Of a stretch of DNA of 64,000 nucleotides, positions 35,481 to 45,927 are shown piece after piece (the stretch's first letter is position 1; each line of letters starts with the position of its first letter). Where the stretch lies: positions 1,116,001 through 1,180,000 of the forward strand of contig BCKH01000005.1 of NCBI GenBank assembly GCA_001600555.1, read 5' to 3'. Position numbers and translations under genes: made by a program. The stretch comes from Albophoma yamanashiensis. Taxonomy: Eukaryota > Ascomycota > Sordariomycetes > Hypocreales > Ophiocordycipitaceae. The notes below the pieces were generated by a model that saw only the letters and a program-made list of their open reading frames with translations, was not told the origin of the DNA and ran no database searches.

Positions 35481-36811
35481 ATGGCTGTGGGAACGGTTCT
35501 CGTCACCGGGTACGCCCCCGAAGCCCTCACGTTTCTGCCCTGCCGGCCTCGACGCCCCCGGCCTCGACGCCCTTCCCTTGCTAACGTCGTCGTCGCAGTG
35601 GCACGGGCTACATCGGCTCCTTCACCACCCTTGCCCTCCTCGAGCACGGCTACGATGTCGTCATCGTCGACAGCCTCTACAACTCGTCCAAGGTCGCCGT
35701 CGACCGCATCGAGCTGCTCTGCGGCCGCCGGCCCGAATTTTACCAGATCGACGTGACCGACGACAAGGCCCTCGACGAGGTGTTCGCCAAGCACCCGGCC
35801 ATTGACAGCGTCATTCACTTCGCCGCCCTCAAGGCAAGCACCCGTTCCCCCCCGGGCCCGCTCGGGCAGACAGCTAACGTGGCACCCGGGCGTCTAGGCC
35901 GTCGGCGAGTCGGGCGAGATCCCCCTCGAGTACTACCGAGTCAACGTCGGCGGCAGCATCGCCCTGCTGCGTTCCATGGAGCGCAACAACGTCACCAACA
36001 TCGTCTTCTCGTCCTCGGCCACCGTCTACGGCGACGCCACCCGCGTCCCCAACATGATCCCCATCCCCGAGCACTGCCCCATTGGCCCGACCAACACCTA
36101 CGGCCGCACCAAGTCGATGATTGAGGACGTCATCGCCGACTGCGTCAACGCCCAGCGCAGCAACCTCAAGAAGGCCGGCAAGCCCTTTGAGCAGTGGAAC
36201 GGTGCTCTGCTGCGATACTTCAACCCCTGCGGCGCCCACCCCAGCGGCATCATGGGCGAGGACCCCCAGGGCGTTCCCTACAACCTGCTGCCCCTGCTGG
36301 GCAAGGTGGCGACGGGCGAGCGCGAGAAGCTGCTGGTGTTTGGCGATGGTGAGCCGTTGCCGAGGACCCTTGCTCATTTCGTGGCCACTTACTGACGCGC
36401 TGCGCGCTAGACTACGCCTCGCGCGACGGAACCGCCATCCGCGACTACATCCACGTCCTCGACCTGGCCAAGGGGCACCTCGTTGCCCTCAACTACCTGC
36501 GCGAGAACAAGCCCGGTGTCAAGGCCTGGAACCTGGGCTCCGGCCGCGGCAGCACCGTCTTCGAGATGATCAAGGCCTTCAGCGCCGTCGTCGGCCGCGA
36601 CCTCAAGTACGACGTCGTTCCCCGCCGCCAAGGCGACGTGCTGGACCTGACGGCCAACCCGTCGCTCGCCAACAAGGAGCTCCAGTGGAAGACGGAGCTG
36701 ACGATGGAGAGGGCCTGCGAGGACCTGTGGCGATGGGTGAACAACAACCCGCAGGGCTACCGCCAGGAGCCCCCAGCCGAGCTGCTGGCCGCCATCAAGT
36801 CCAAGGCTTAG
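35481..36811 (+). CDS. GAL10: UDP-glucose 4-epimerase
   Basis: Leloir-pathway enzyme interconverting UDP-glucose and UDP-galactose with bound NAD; cytosolic SDR fold. Model: join(35481..35509, 35599..35833, 35898..36348, 36411..36811), 371 residues. The introns are 89, 64 and 62 bp. The NAD-binding GTVLVTG|GTGYIGS is split by the first intron. Catalytic SSSATVYG (Ser/Thr) and NTYGRTK (Tyr-x3-Lys) are intact, followed by ALLRYFNPCGAHPSG and GTAIRDYIHVLDLAKGH. The second intron (35834-35897) begins GCAAGC and so is a GC-AG intron; no GT donor fits the conserved FAALK|AVGES junction. Single-domain form without the mutarotase half of yeast Gal10. Identification is firm. Confidence 0.96.
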
Positions 36812-36944
36812 TGGACGCGCACGATGTGCCGCCGCGAGGGGGGCTATCATGGAGAACGACGCAGCGGGACTTGGAAAGCAGAAAAAGCATATAGACATGA
36901 ATCAACCTTTTGAAACGCTACTGGTTCTTCAACGGACAAAAGTC

Positions 36945-37035
36945 CGAAGAGTAAAGTATGCTTAGGACCTAATCACATTTATGAGCAGCTTGCCCGTCGT
37001 CTTCCTGCCCTCAATATCCGAGTGTGCCCTGGCGG
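36945..37035 (-). repeat. Duplicated 3' end of the quinone oxidoreductase gene
   Basis: 36981-37035 matches 40721-40775 with two mismatches in 55 bp; weaker similarity extends left to about 36945 (40684 in the other copy). The source segment is the last coding codons plus 3' flank of the quinone oxidoreductase at 40708-42005. Same orientation, 3740 bp apart. The copy ends abruptly where the adjacent plus-strand pseudogene begins. Confidence 0.85.
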
Positions 37036-38796
37036 ATCTACTACGACCCTAGGAAGATAGCCATAGGCTAGACCGCCTATGCGGGCGGTGATACGGGATA
37101 TATAGATTTCGCCTTCGCCCGACGCATCGAAGGTCACCACCGCGGCGTCCAGGCGTTCAACGCCGTACGCGACTAAGTCAAGTCCGAATCCGTACACCCG
37201 CCGCAGGACGCCCAGATGATCCGCCATCTCGGCGACCTCATGGATGACTTTTGTCTCCTCGGTCTCTCTGCACAGCAAGGCCTATGCGCATACATGTTGG
37301 AATAGTAAGTACCTTGGTGTCGATGTATTCCCCGGGCATAGACCTACACACCTCGCAGCAACTGTACCACAGTCACTCCTCGCGTCGAGAAAGCCCTGAA
37401 CCTCGCTTTCCAGTCGACCGATTTTCTGAGTCTCCGCGAGGAGCTTGACGACACAGGAACAAAAGTCCTCTCAAGAGCAACCGTCGTCGAGGCAGCAGCG
37501 ACTATCCAAGCACCGACTGCAGCCGTTTCCCAGGCACATGTGACGCCTCAAAGTAAGCCGCCTTTATCTACTAGTCGGTTCTATAATTGACCCGTCTCAA
37601 TAGCAACCGGCCGACGCGCAACGCGCAGTCAAGCCCTACTGCCAGCCGTCCAGCCCCAACGGCCCCGTGTCCCGACCGTCTCGCAAGCGGAAGCGTGAGT
37701 CCCCAGTCCCCCTGCTCTACCATTTGACTACCTGCTAATTTATTGCGCAGTGAACACTGTCGCTGCTCCCCAAGACGACGACGATGACGCCGAGCCAAGC
37801 CCCATGGCAAGGCCCCGCAAGGCTCGCCGCGCCGCACCGCCGGGAGACCCCACTCCGGACGCCGCCGCTCGGCTCGCATCGCAGAGCTTCCGCCCAAGTC
37901 CCTGCCTGCGCTCCTCGAGATCTCTGACGTCGATTCCGATAGCGAGACCGACTTTGACGAGGACGAGGATAACGATTACGACCTCGAAGAAGAGCTCCTG
38001 GACCTCACGGGCCTCGACTGCGCCGATGCATCCCCAGTCGCGAAGGCCAAGCCAAAGAAGAACATCAAGGAGTACCCGGTCTTCAGGGACGACAATGGAC
38101 TTCTCCGTTGCGGCCCGCAACCCCAGTCACATCCCCAAGTCATTTTATCTGGCCCCCGATCAGTTGCAACCGCGAAGATCAATCATGCGCTAAAGTGGAA
38201 TCTTCGTACGGAATCCAAACTCCACGACTGACCCTATGAGGTAAAAAGCCATGAACGAAGGTCTTTCTACCGAACTCGGCGGTACATTCGCTAAACACGA
38301 TAACGGCACTGTCAAAAGATACTGCGACTACACGGGACTCGAGATATCGTGGTCAACCGGGCCAAGATCTATGTCCATCGAAGCCACATATCCTTTCGCT
38401 CTCTCCGACGGGTATGTCGCCTATCATACCACACCAAACGTCTGTCTGGTAGTGACAGCTATCAACAAGCCTGGGCGGCAGAACCCCCCGACCGCACTCC
38501 CTGCCTTAGCAGCGTGCCTCCGGATGAGAGACGACAAAACTCTTAAGAGTCGGAAAACAGGGATGACCTGGTGCTTTAACGCACTATACAACGCAGCCAC
38601 CATGTCCCACGTCTTCAACTGCGTGGGGTCACACAAAACGAGAAGCGAGCTTTGGAGCCAATGGACGCTGCAGAAACAGCAAGGGGCCCTGGAAGCAATG
38701 CGAACAGGAGGTCCAAGACATCTTGGACGGGATCTGATTCCGCGCCGATGCTGGGGCATTGCCGTTTGTGGTGGACCAGGGCACCAACATGGTTAA
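37036..38796 (+). pseudogene. Decayed multi-exon gene with RIP-like stop codons
   Basis: An unrecognised protein family, readable through five blocks: (to 37304), 37359-37552, 37604-37694, 37751-38240 and 38251-38796, with introns of 54, 51 and 56 bp whose borders are intact and whose phases match. Readable peptides include TGYIDFAFARRIEGHHRG, VHPPQDAQMIRHLGDLMDDF, LPALLEISDVDSDSETDFDE and GLEISWSTGPRSMSIEA. In-frame stops at 37069 (TAG), 37174 (TAA), 37785 (TGA) and 38229 (TGA) each differ from CAG, CAA, CGA and CGA by one C-to-T change. A frameshift near 38240-38250 precedes the last block. An acidic stretch and a basic segment suggest a nuclear protein. I do not know its function; it starts directly after the duplicated oxidoreductase end. 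Confidence 0.65.
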
Positions 38797-39370
38797 ATTG
38801 GGTATTGCACTCGTCGCAGACGAAGGGGCCATCGCAGCGTGAGCTATTACCAGGGACCCAAGCTTCGATCGGGAGGAGGTCGATGTGAAACTCTGGTGTT
38901 GGCGGTTGAGGCTCGATAAATTGATCGGCCTGGCAACCCTAGATCTCGTTACCCATAGCGGGATCAACGCGCCAGAATGAATGATGCTGCAGATGTAGGA
39001 CCGGATGGCATCCCATGAGCTAATTGGGAAGTTCCACATTCCTATATTCGTCGCGACGGTATCAATTGTTACTGTGTAGCGGCGTAAGTCGATGTCGGTA
39101 ACTGGGTCAAAGATTCGACCGTCTTCTTTCACGATACCGAATAGCATAGCAAATACCATTATCGGGGCCTTTACATAGGGAGGCTTTAAGCAGGCTGCCG
39201 ACCCATGGGACAATCGGCAAGCCCCATCGATCGAGGATGGAGAATGCAATATCATCTCGAACGGATTCCCACGGGGCGCCAGGCTACTTTTCCTCAAACT
39301 CTCGTTTAAGGCCCTAGATTTTGCTGCAATAGTAGTGTGCCATCCAGTAGACGAGGCGAGATCCATCTAT
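38757..39370 (-). pseudogene. Zinc-finger protein relic, frame-broken
   Basis: On the minus strand, frame 1 reads GLPIVPWVGSLL, another frame reads FGIVKEDGRIFDPVTDIDLR then TVATNIGMWNFPISSWDAI, and a third stretch PTPEFHIDLLPIEAWVPGN leads to CDGPFVCDECNTQFNHVGAL and VHHKRQC, a C2H2-like finger. The blocks are in different frames with stops between, so the gene is dead. It converges on, and slightly overlaps, the end of the plus-strand pseudogene. The family is not named. Confidence 0.5.
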
Positions 39371-39689
39371 ACTTTTCTCGCCAAGCCCGGCCTGCTCGGC
39401 ATGTCTCTTGCAATACGTGCGTATTACCAAGAGCATGCGGCTGGCAAGGCTATTTAGAATATCCCAATCCTACCTAGTCGCTTCGGCTTGGGGCCTAGAC
39501 AGGACGTAGAACGGGAAGAAAACGGGGCATTGGTTTTTTTTTTTTGGAGATGGGATGGTCAGGTAGTATGCAAACTCTTGTGGCGAAAGGCCGTTAACTA
39601 ATCCCGATCTCTACCAGTGTTGAGTAAAGAGACTCCTACTGCTGTCTCTCACGGGATATGGTTGGTAGTTGACGGCGGTCCCTCGTGGA
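39371..39689. other. Non-coding spacer with poly-T run
   Basis: No gene. Contains a run of about 12 T near 39534-39545, possibly a degraded poly(A) tail read in reverse. Confidence 0.5.
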
Positions 39690-40111
39690 GAAAATCCTTG
39701 TCTGATGTATGACGGAAAGGGCGTCGGCGAGCACCTCATTCATACCAGGAATACTGGGCCTCCCCATTCAGCTACAAGTGTCGCAAAGGCTGCGACAAGA
39801 GCTTCACATTTTCCAACGCTCGGAACGTACACGAGCGGACGCATACGGGGGACAAGCCGTTTAAGTGTCGCAAAGGCTGCGACAAGAGCTTCACACATAC
39901 CAGTACTCGGAACACGCACGAGCGGCTGCATACAGGGGAAAAGCCATTCAAGTGTCGCAAAGGCCGCGAGAAGACCACAGATTCCAGCGCTCGCACGACA
40001 CACCAACGGACGCATACGGGGGAAAAGCCATTTAAGTGTCGTAAAGGCTGCGATATGAGCTTCGCAGTGTCCAGTAATCGGGCGACACACGAGCGGCGGA
40101 TGCACCCTTGA
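39690..40111 (+). pseudogene. Tandem C2H2 zinc-finger array, decayed
   Basis: In the frame that begins FSYKCRKGCDKSFTFSN, four tandem fingers run to a stop at 40111. Fingers 1, 2 and 4 have C-X3-C-X12-H and H-X3-4-H with TGDKPFKC/TGEKPFKC linkers. Finger 3 has lost its second cysteine (CRKGRE) and one codon. Upstream, the sequence before 39776 looks like one more degraded finger in another frame. No start codon or exon is evident in this frame. The array would have bound DNA or RNA; C-X3-C is unusual against the common C-X2-C or C-X4-C spacing. Confidence 0.6.
39776..40110 (+). repeat. 87-bp direct repeats (zinc-finger units)
   Basis: Units start at 39776, 39863, 39950 and 40034 with AAGTGTCGCAAAGGC or close variants. 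Spacing is 87, 87 and 84 bp; the short third unit lacks one codon. Confidence 0.85.
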
Positions 40112-40217
40112 CGGGACCTATAAGGGTTGAATAATTGGAGCTGGCAGTGTAATTATATCGGAGCTTTTCCACGTTAATGTACGCAGTAGCCACCGTGAAT
40201 TCAAATAATTAGAGGAT

Positions 40218-40405
40218 TGCACGACCGCTTTTACATATTTACACCGTGTCTTGCTAAGCGAAAACCACGCGATGATACATGTAGCCTGATAATTTGGGTA
40301 TTACCTACAAATAGTTTCCTGGTGTGCATTATGACCTCGGCCGGCAGCGATTCCGATTCTTTCCTGTTAGCGGCGTGAGTTGGCTCGAAGATCGCCTCGG
40401 AGCTT
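40218..40405 (+). pseudogene. Decayed fragment of the DUF2235 gene at 45928
   Basis: Aligns with 46717-46898, inside exon 2 of the Tle1-like gene, in the same orientation. Long shared stretches include ACATATTTACACCGTGTCT and TATGACCTCGGCCGGCAGCG. Differences are mostly C-to-T or G-to-A relative to the intact gene, plus a few base indels, and they create stops. No other part of the gene was found nearby. Confidence 0.85.
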
Positions 40406-40707
40406 CCGTGGCCATGTACATTTCAGCCATCTATCCCTCAATTCCAGTGTGACCTTGTTGCCATCATCACCTCCCATCTGGTCCCCTGTCCGGCGCACTT
40501 GGCGGACGTCACCCGTCGCCCTTGAGTTCGCCTCCTACGCAGCATGAACTCAGAGGCTGTATACCTTTCCTTCCACCCCGTAAGAGGCCATCTTGGGCAG
40601 CTCTTGGGACTTTCACTTATATCGATTCGCGCAGAGGCCAAGCACCGCACGTGAGAAGAGAGGAACAACGCGATGGAATCGGTTAAGAGTAAGGTATGTC
40701 TATGAAC
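40406..40707. other. Spacer, no gene seen
   Basis: Between the DUF2235 fragment and the 3' end of the oxidoreductase gene; a short minus-strand frame has no support. Confidence 0.55.
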
Positions 40708-42005
40708 CTAGTTACATTTTATGAGCAACTTGCCCGTCGTCTTCCTGCCCTCAATATCCGAGTGTGCGCTGGCGGCATCGGATAGGTCATAAATCTTATG
40801 AACGGCAATGTTGATCTTGCCCGAGGTGACGAGTTCGAAGAGCTCGGCCGAGTACTTGACCAGGTCCTCGCGCTCGGCGACGTAGCCGTTGACGATGGGG
40901 CGCAGCAGCTTGACGTTCTTGGGGCCAAGCTGCAGGATGTTGACCGGGGGGACGGCGCCGGACTGGTCGGTCGCGTCGTTAGCACGATGGCATCTGGGCC
41001 TTGAGCTCGAGGGCAGCTTACCGCGTTGCCGTAGGAGATGAGATGGCCCTTCATGGCAATCATCTGCAGGTCAGCGTCAAAGGTGGCCTTGCCGACGCCG
41101 TCGAAGATGACGTCGACGCCGTGGCCGCCGGTGATGTCCTTGACCCTCGCCACGACGTCCTCGTTGCGCGAGTCGATGGTCCACTCGGCGCCGTTGCTGC
41201 GCGCCAGCTCGCACTTCTCCTTGGACCCGGCCGTGCCGATGACCTTGGCGCCGACGCTGCGCAGCATCTGCACCAGCAGCGAGCCGACGCCGCCGGCGGC
41301 CGCGTGCACGAGCGTCCACTGGCCGGGCTGCACGTTGCCGGCCTCGCGGATGAAGGTCCACGCCGTGAGGCCCTGCAGGAAGGCGGCGGCGGCCTGCTCG
41401 TAGCTCATGGCGTCGGGGACGGCGACGGTCTTGTCGGCGTCGACGACGGAGTACTGCGCGTAGGTGCCCGAGTCGGGGCCGGCCATGTAGACGACGCGGG
41501 CGCCGGGGCCGACGTCGGCGACGGAGCCGTGCGCGGCGACGACCTCACCGGCGGCCTCGCGGCCGAGCGTCAACGGGAAGTGCGGTGCCGGGTACAGGCC
41601 CGTGCGGAAATATGTGTCAATGAAATTGACTCCGGCGTAGCGATTCGAAATAAGCACCTGGCCGGGCCCCGGGACGGGAACGCGAACGTCGTTCCTAAAC
41701 TGAAGGACTTCGATTCCTCCGTTCTTTGCGATCTGGACGGCCTTCATGGTGCTGGGTATGGGCGCCATGGTGCTCAGTCGCTGTCTCTGGTGGTCGCTGA
41801 GCAGCTCGTGTCGCGGAGAGGCCTGGGAGCTGCTGCGGAGGAGGACGGGGGGCCGGGGGCTCCGACGGGGACGGGAAGCGGCGGCGGCGGCGATGGAGGA
41901 TGCGAGCCGTGCGATGGCCGGTGCGGAACGAATTGGCCGTGCGGCGCGGATGGAAGCTGCCAACAGTGTTTGGGGAGCCGATGGACGCGCGAGGAATTGG
42001 GCCAT
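40708..42005 (-). CDS. NADPH:quinone oxidoreductase (zeta-crystallin type), possible mitochondrial form
   Basis: Medium-chain dehydrogenase/reductase reducing quinones with NADPH (Zta1/QOR class). Model: exons 41022-42005 and 40708-40962, one 59-bp intron, 412 residues. The catalytic part starts near Met80 (MAPIPSTMKAVQI) and shows VNFIDTYFRTGLYP, LGREAAGEV, the NADPH loop HAAAGGVGSLLVQMLRS and VIFDGVGKATF; after the intron, AVPPVNILQLGPKNVKLLRP and HSDIEGRKTTGKLLIK. There are no zinc-binding cysteines, as expected. Residues 1-79 are rich in Arg, Ser and Ala and nearly lack acidic residues until about residue 66, like a mitochondrial presequence; the internal Met80 could give a cytosolic form. 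Its 3' end is duplicated at 36945-37035. Confidence 0.9.
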
Positions 42006-43237
42006 GAGCTTGGGTGGTCTTGTTGTGTCGTAAAGCCACCAATGGGCGATGGTGATGCGCAGGGTGGTGGTGATGCAACCATGACTGACATTACTAATTC
42101 AAGGGAGGGGCTCGCCAGGGCAGCGAGGGCCGAGTTCCGCGATGCCCGCCTCCACGGGTAACGGGTCGGACGGAAGTCTTCCGTGCGCTGGTGGCGCCGG
42201 GGGCGGCGTCTCACGCCCGTCTGCCGGCGTCGGAGCGCGCTCCGGGCGGGTAGATCCGTCTGGGGAGGGCACCGGTGCGGCGCCTCCGCGCTGGCGCTGC
42301 CGACCACGGAAGACGGAGAAGAGAGAGTTCACATTGAAGTTGGTCGCGTCTGCGAACATGTAAGTTGAGTGCCGTGGCAAGCTGCTTTGAGGTTAGGCAT
42401 TGGCAATACGGCAGCTAACGCCGATCGCCATCAACAAGCTGAAAAGCAATGCCGCCGCGAGCGACCTTCCCCACGATGCTACCACAAAATATGTACCCGA
42501 TGACGTATGGCTATTATGAAGATCATATCCATTGAATTGCGGCGTTCAAGACACACGGTGACGCCGTAGGTTTGCTGCCTGGCAGTCGCGTCGTACTATC
42601 CAACGCGCTGCTCCTTTCGGAAACGCCGGTCTATCATTTCCCACTTGAGGCACGATTCAGCTCGCCATGGAACGCAACCAGAGACTCCCTGCCTCGGCAG
42701 TGTCTGCCCGTTCTCGGGCTTGCAACCCTGTCAATGAATTATACCAGCCCATTTGAGAATACATGTATCATGACTGGCGCCTAGGTTCTTTCTCAGCTCA
42801 CCACATTCGACTTCGGCCGGGAAGAATGCCTCTTTTGTAACCACATATTAGTCGACTTTTTGCGTGGCTCGCGCACCTGTATGTCTTTCCGTAGATCATA
42901 TCCCTCTGTCACGTCTGCGCAGAAGATCTTCCTAAACAATCTCAGAGCCATGTCGCCCAGTCCACCTTACTGGGCTGACACACATGTTGGCCGTCGGCAT
43001 TCTCAGCAAGTCTACAACTATAAGAGGCCCGTCAAGTCGTCTTCTGGTGCCATCAAGCGTTCTAAACATACACAAGCTATATCAAGTCCTCTGGAGTATT
43101 TCGGTCGTCCTCCCCCTGGCCTGGGTACTTTGCCAGCCGACTTGATGTTACTCGCTTCATGTTTATTTGATGTAAGCGCCATGTTCCGTTACGAGTTCAA
43201 GTCGTGTACTGACCCGTCTGGCATGCAGCGTAATACG
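42006..43237. other. Intergenic, no gene seen
   Basis: A GC-rich left part with overlapping frames is followed by AT-richer spacer. The long frame entering the secreted-protein gene from 42860 is judged 5' untranslated sequence, because the signal peptide begins at 43238. Confidence 0.55.
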
Positions 43238-43699
43238 ATGAAGTATCTGTGGACTGTCTTCGCCCTGTTGGGCGTTGTCACGGCTGGTGTCAACGAACTG
43301 CCTTTGAATAGCCTCTGCGGCGATAGCTATGAGTGCAGCCAGAATTGCAAATCCGGCAGATACCATATAGTCAACAATGACCGCATCCATCGATCCTACT
43401 TTGGCTGCAGCCTGGAGGGAACCCCCCGAAACTATCGGATCTACTTTTGCAACCCCGCAAAAGGTTACAACGCGACAGCGACCGAGCTGTCGTGCGACGC
43501 AGCTTCCGGGAGGTCATGCTTCAAAACGTTCACTGTCGACGGAAGAGTGGGATACTGTGTGCTACCGAAAGATAATGTGGAACAATTCACATCTTCTTGC
43601 AAAGCGCTGAACGACAAATACGTCGCCAAGAGTCAGTATGACTTTAAGGGAGACCTGTCATACGACGAGGCAAGCCAGCTTGTTTGTACTTCTAAATGA
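43238..43699 (+). CDS. Small secreted cysteine-rich protein A
   Basis: Single exon, 153 residues. The N-terminus MKYLWTVFALLGVVTAG is a clear signal peptide. The mature chain has ten cysteines (for example LCGDSYECSQNC, YFGCS, IYFCNP, ELSCDAASGRSCF, GYCVLP), allowing five disulfides. No known domain is recognised. An upstream in-frame extension to 42860 would bury the signal peptide and is rejected. Effector-like or antimicrobial roles are plausible for such proteins, but nothing in the sequence proves one. It opens a block with another secreted cysteine-rich protein, a Tle1-like hydrolase and a lectin. Confidence 0.75.
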   Translation: MKYLWTVFALLGVVTAGVNELPLNSLCGDSYECSQNCKSGRYHIVNNDRIHRSYFGCSLEGTPRNYRIYFCNPAKGYNATATELSCDAASGRSCFKTFTVDGRVGYCVLPKDNVEQFTSSCKALNDKYVAKSQYDFKGDLSYDEASQLVCTSK

Positions 43700-44858
43700 G
43701 TCAATATTGAGAGCATAATATTGACTTGCACGGTGAAGCAAGCATCTGATGGGATTTATCTAGAACCAAAGGCTTAAAACAAGCAATCTACAACTGTCAT
43801 TTTATGGCGCTCGGGATGCCCACGCTTCTACTGATACCAGACAGTCCGTTTTCTCAAGTCAGGCTGCCAGAAACGTTGTATACTTGCTATTTATGTACTT
43901 TACCATGCACCACATAAATTCGTCGGTTGATGAAACAATCTTCATGTTTGCTTCGTCGCAATGGGCGTCGCAGCTTGTCTCGGCGACTTGTATGCATCTG
44001 TGCCTCACTAGCCATACCGTCAATTATCGCGGGGTGACAAAGCCTCCTGGCGCAGTTGTGTTCGATGATTGTATTGTTAGTAGACGTTGGAGATCTCTCC
44101 AAAGCTGGCGTTAGGGGTGCCTTGCCGGGGAATGAAAGCTGGAGATTTCATGCCAGTCAGCATCGCTTCCACAGCTGACTCCAAACAGGAACTCAACGGA
44201 TTGGTGCCAAGCAATTTCTAAGCAAATAATACTTTGAAGCCCTCACACTGCGTCGCGAGGCTCATGGTTGTGTTAAGAACCAGCCGAGTAGGTTCTACAA
44301 AGTACGTTGACAGAAGCAGGCTGTGCGGTCGTATATCAGGAAGTGCAAGGCTTCAGCCGCACAGTTTCCACCGCGGAGGGAAATGACGCATCGCGCTATC
44401 AATTCCGTAATCAGTCACAAAAGATAATTGATATGAATGCTATCGCAATTGTATTCTTTACGCATACGCGCAAGTTATTTTTAAATTGACAATATTCGAT
44501 ACCTTCTTACATACATCTCTAACGACGTCGTACTGTGCAGCCAATATCTGAAACAGAGTCAGAGTCAGCAAGTCAAATACGAGCCAACGCTTTCCCTTAT
44601 TTGCCAACCTTGGGGTCGGGCATTCCTTCTCACACACGCTGAGCTATCCGTCGGAGCATATACAAGCCGTCTTATCAACTGATTTATCGGACATGTAGAT
44701 GGTTGGTGACGGCCACGCAGAGTACTTCATAAGACAAGAGAACTCCGGGACAGGTGGACGACTGTCTTCTTGCAATAACAATACAAAATTCTTCTGACAC
44801 TTTTCGCAAGCGCAGCACATTACCTATCAACAAGACGCCCTCTGACACCAGAAACACG
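43700..44858. other. Intergenic, no gene seen
   Basis: AT-rich spacer with only short frames, between the two secreted-protein genes. Confidence 0.55.
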
Positions 44859-45426
44859 ATGCTTCACCTTGGAACGGTTGCCGCGATATTTTTCCGGTAT
44901 GCACCTATGAAATTTGTCAAAACATTCGCCACTTACCTTGCAAAACTACAGGTTCGCGTCCGTCGCTCAGGCAGAGGGTCCATGCCCCACAGTGACTTCC
45001 ACCTTTGACGTCTGTACGACCTGCTGCGTCCAGGACTGCACCGTCACTGCCACTATCACCAATCCAAACGACTGTCCAGAGCGCATTGCCACATCTTTGA
45101 CATATTTTCCTTGCTGTGAGGACAAATGTCCGAAGGGCTGCGTATCAACCGTCTACGACATCAAATCGCCTTGGGACCCTTCCGCTTCCAGCCCGTGCCC
45201 GATCATCACGTCCACAAAAAGGGCTTGCTCAACTTGCACGCATGCTACGGGTGTTACAAGAGAGACTCTCTTCTATCGAACCGACTGCCCGTGGCCGGTT
45301 CCGACCAAGACGCTTGACAATGGGCAATGCTGGTATCCCTGCCCTACAGACCGTGAGCGAACAAAATACATCACCATGGCTCCTACATTTGGGTGTGGCA
45401 TCATCTACCCCAATGTTATCATCTAA
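44859..45426 (+). CDS. Small secreted cysteine-rich protein B
   Basis: Model: join(44859..44896, 44952..45426), 55-bp intron, 170 residues. Splicing joins MLHLGTVAAIFF to RFASVAQAEGPCP, creating a good signal peptide that neither exon encodes alone; this is the main support for the model. The mature chain has 17 cysteines, many in pairs (FDVCTTCCVQDC, YFPCCEDKCPKGC, STKRACSTC), with several short TVT/TIT threonine motifs. No named domain. It probably functions outside the cell. It is next to the second DUF2235 gene (500 bp) and follows protein A; the two share no obvious sequence beyond richness in cysteine. Confidence 0.72.
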
Positions 45427-45927
45427 ATAATTGAAACAATTGCCAAGGGGACTAGTCCTACGGCGCGAGAATGCGGCTTGAGAAGGCAGGAAGGGTGTGT
45501 GCAGCAAACAGCATGCATTCTTGGCAGAGGGAACGAAAGACACACTATCTGTTTGTAGCCAGTCCCTTAATAATATGCATTTGAGCGTACTTTACGGATT
45601 CATGTGTGCGGAGCGATTAAAATGTTTTGTTGTAGCGTCGAATTCAATCTATCCGTTTCCGGTCACTTCCGCATTCGGATTTGAGACGCATTGAGCACAT
45701 CAGTGTCAATCGTCGGAAGTAGGTTTCAGCAACTTTCCGCATGGGGTAGATCATGAGAAATCGATATTTCAGGTCACTTACCACTCTACGCCCCAGCTCA
45801 CCGCATCTACGCATTCTTTGCTAGTACTTGTCCTTGTCCGCACCGAGGTAGTGCTCATCAACGCTTGACATCGGACTTTGCGTTCAAAGGAAACGACCAC
45901 CGCGGCCATAGTGTCTCACTTGCAACA
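45427..45927. other. Intergenic, no gene seen
   Basis: Spacer and promoter of the second DUF2235 gene. Confidence 0.55.

Noticed and set aside
42860..43237. N-terminal extension of secreted protein A
   Set aside because: It would place a clear signal peptide internally; the ATG at 43238 is the sensible start.
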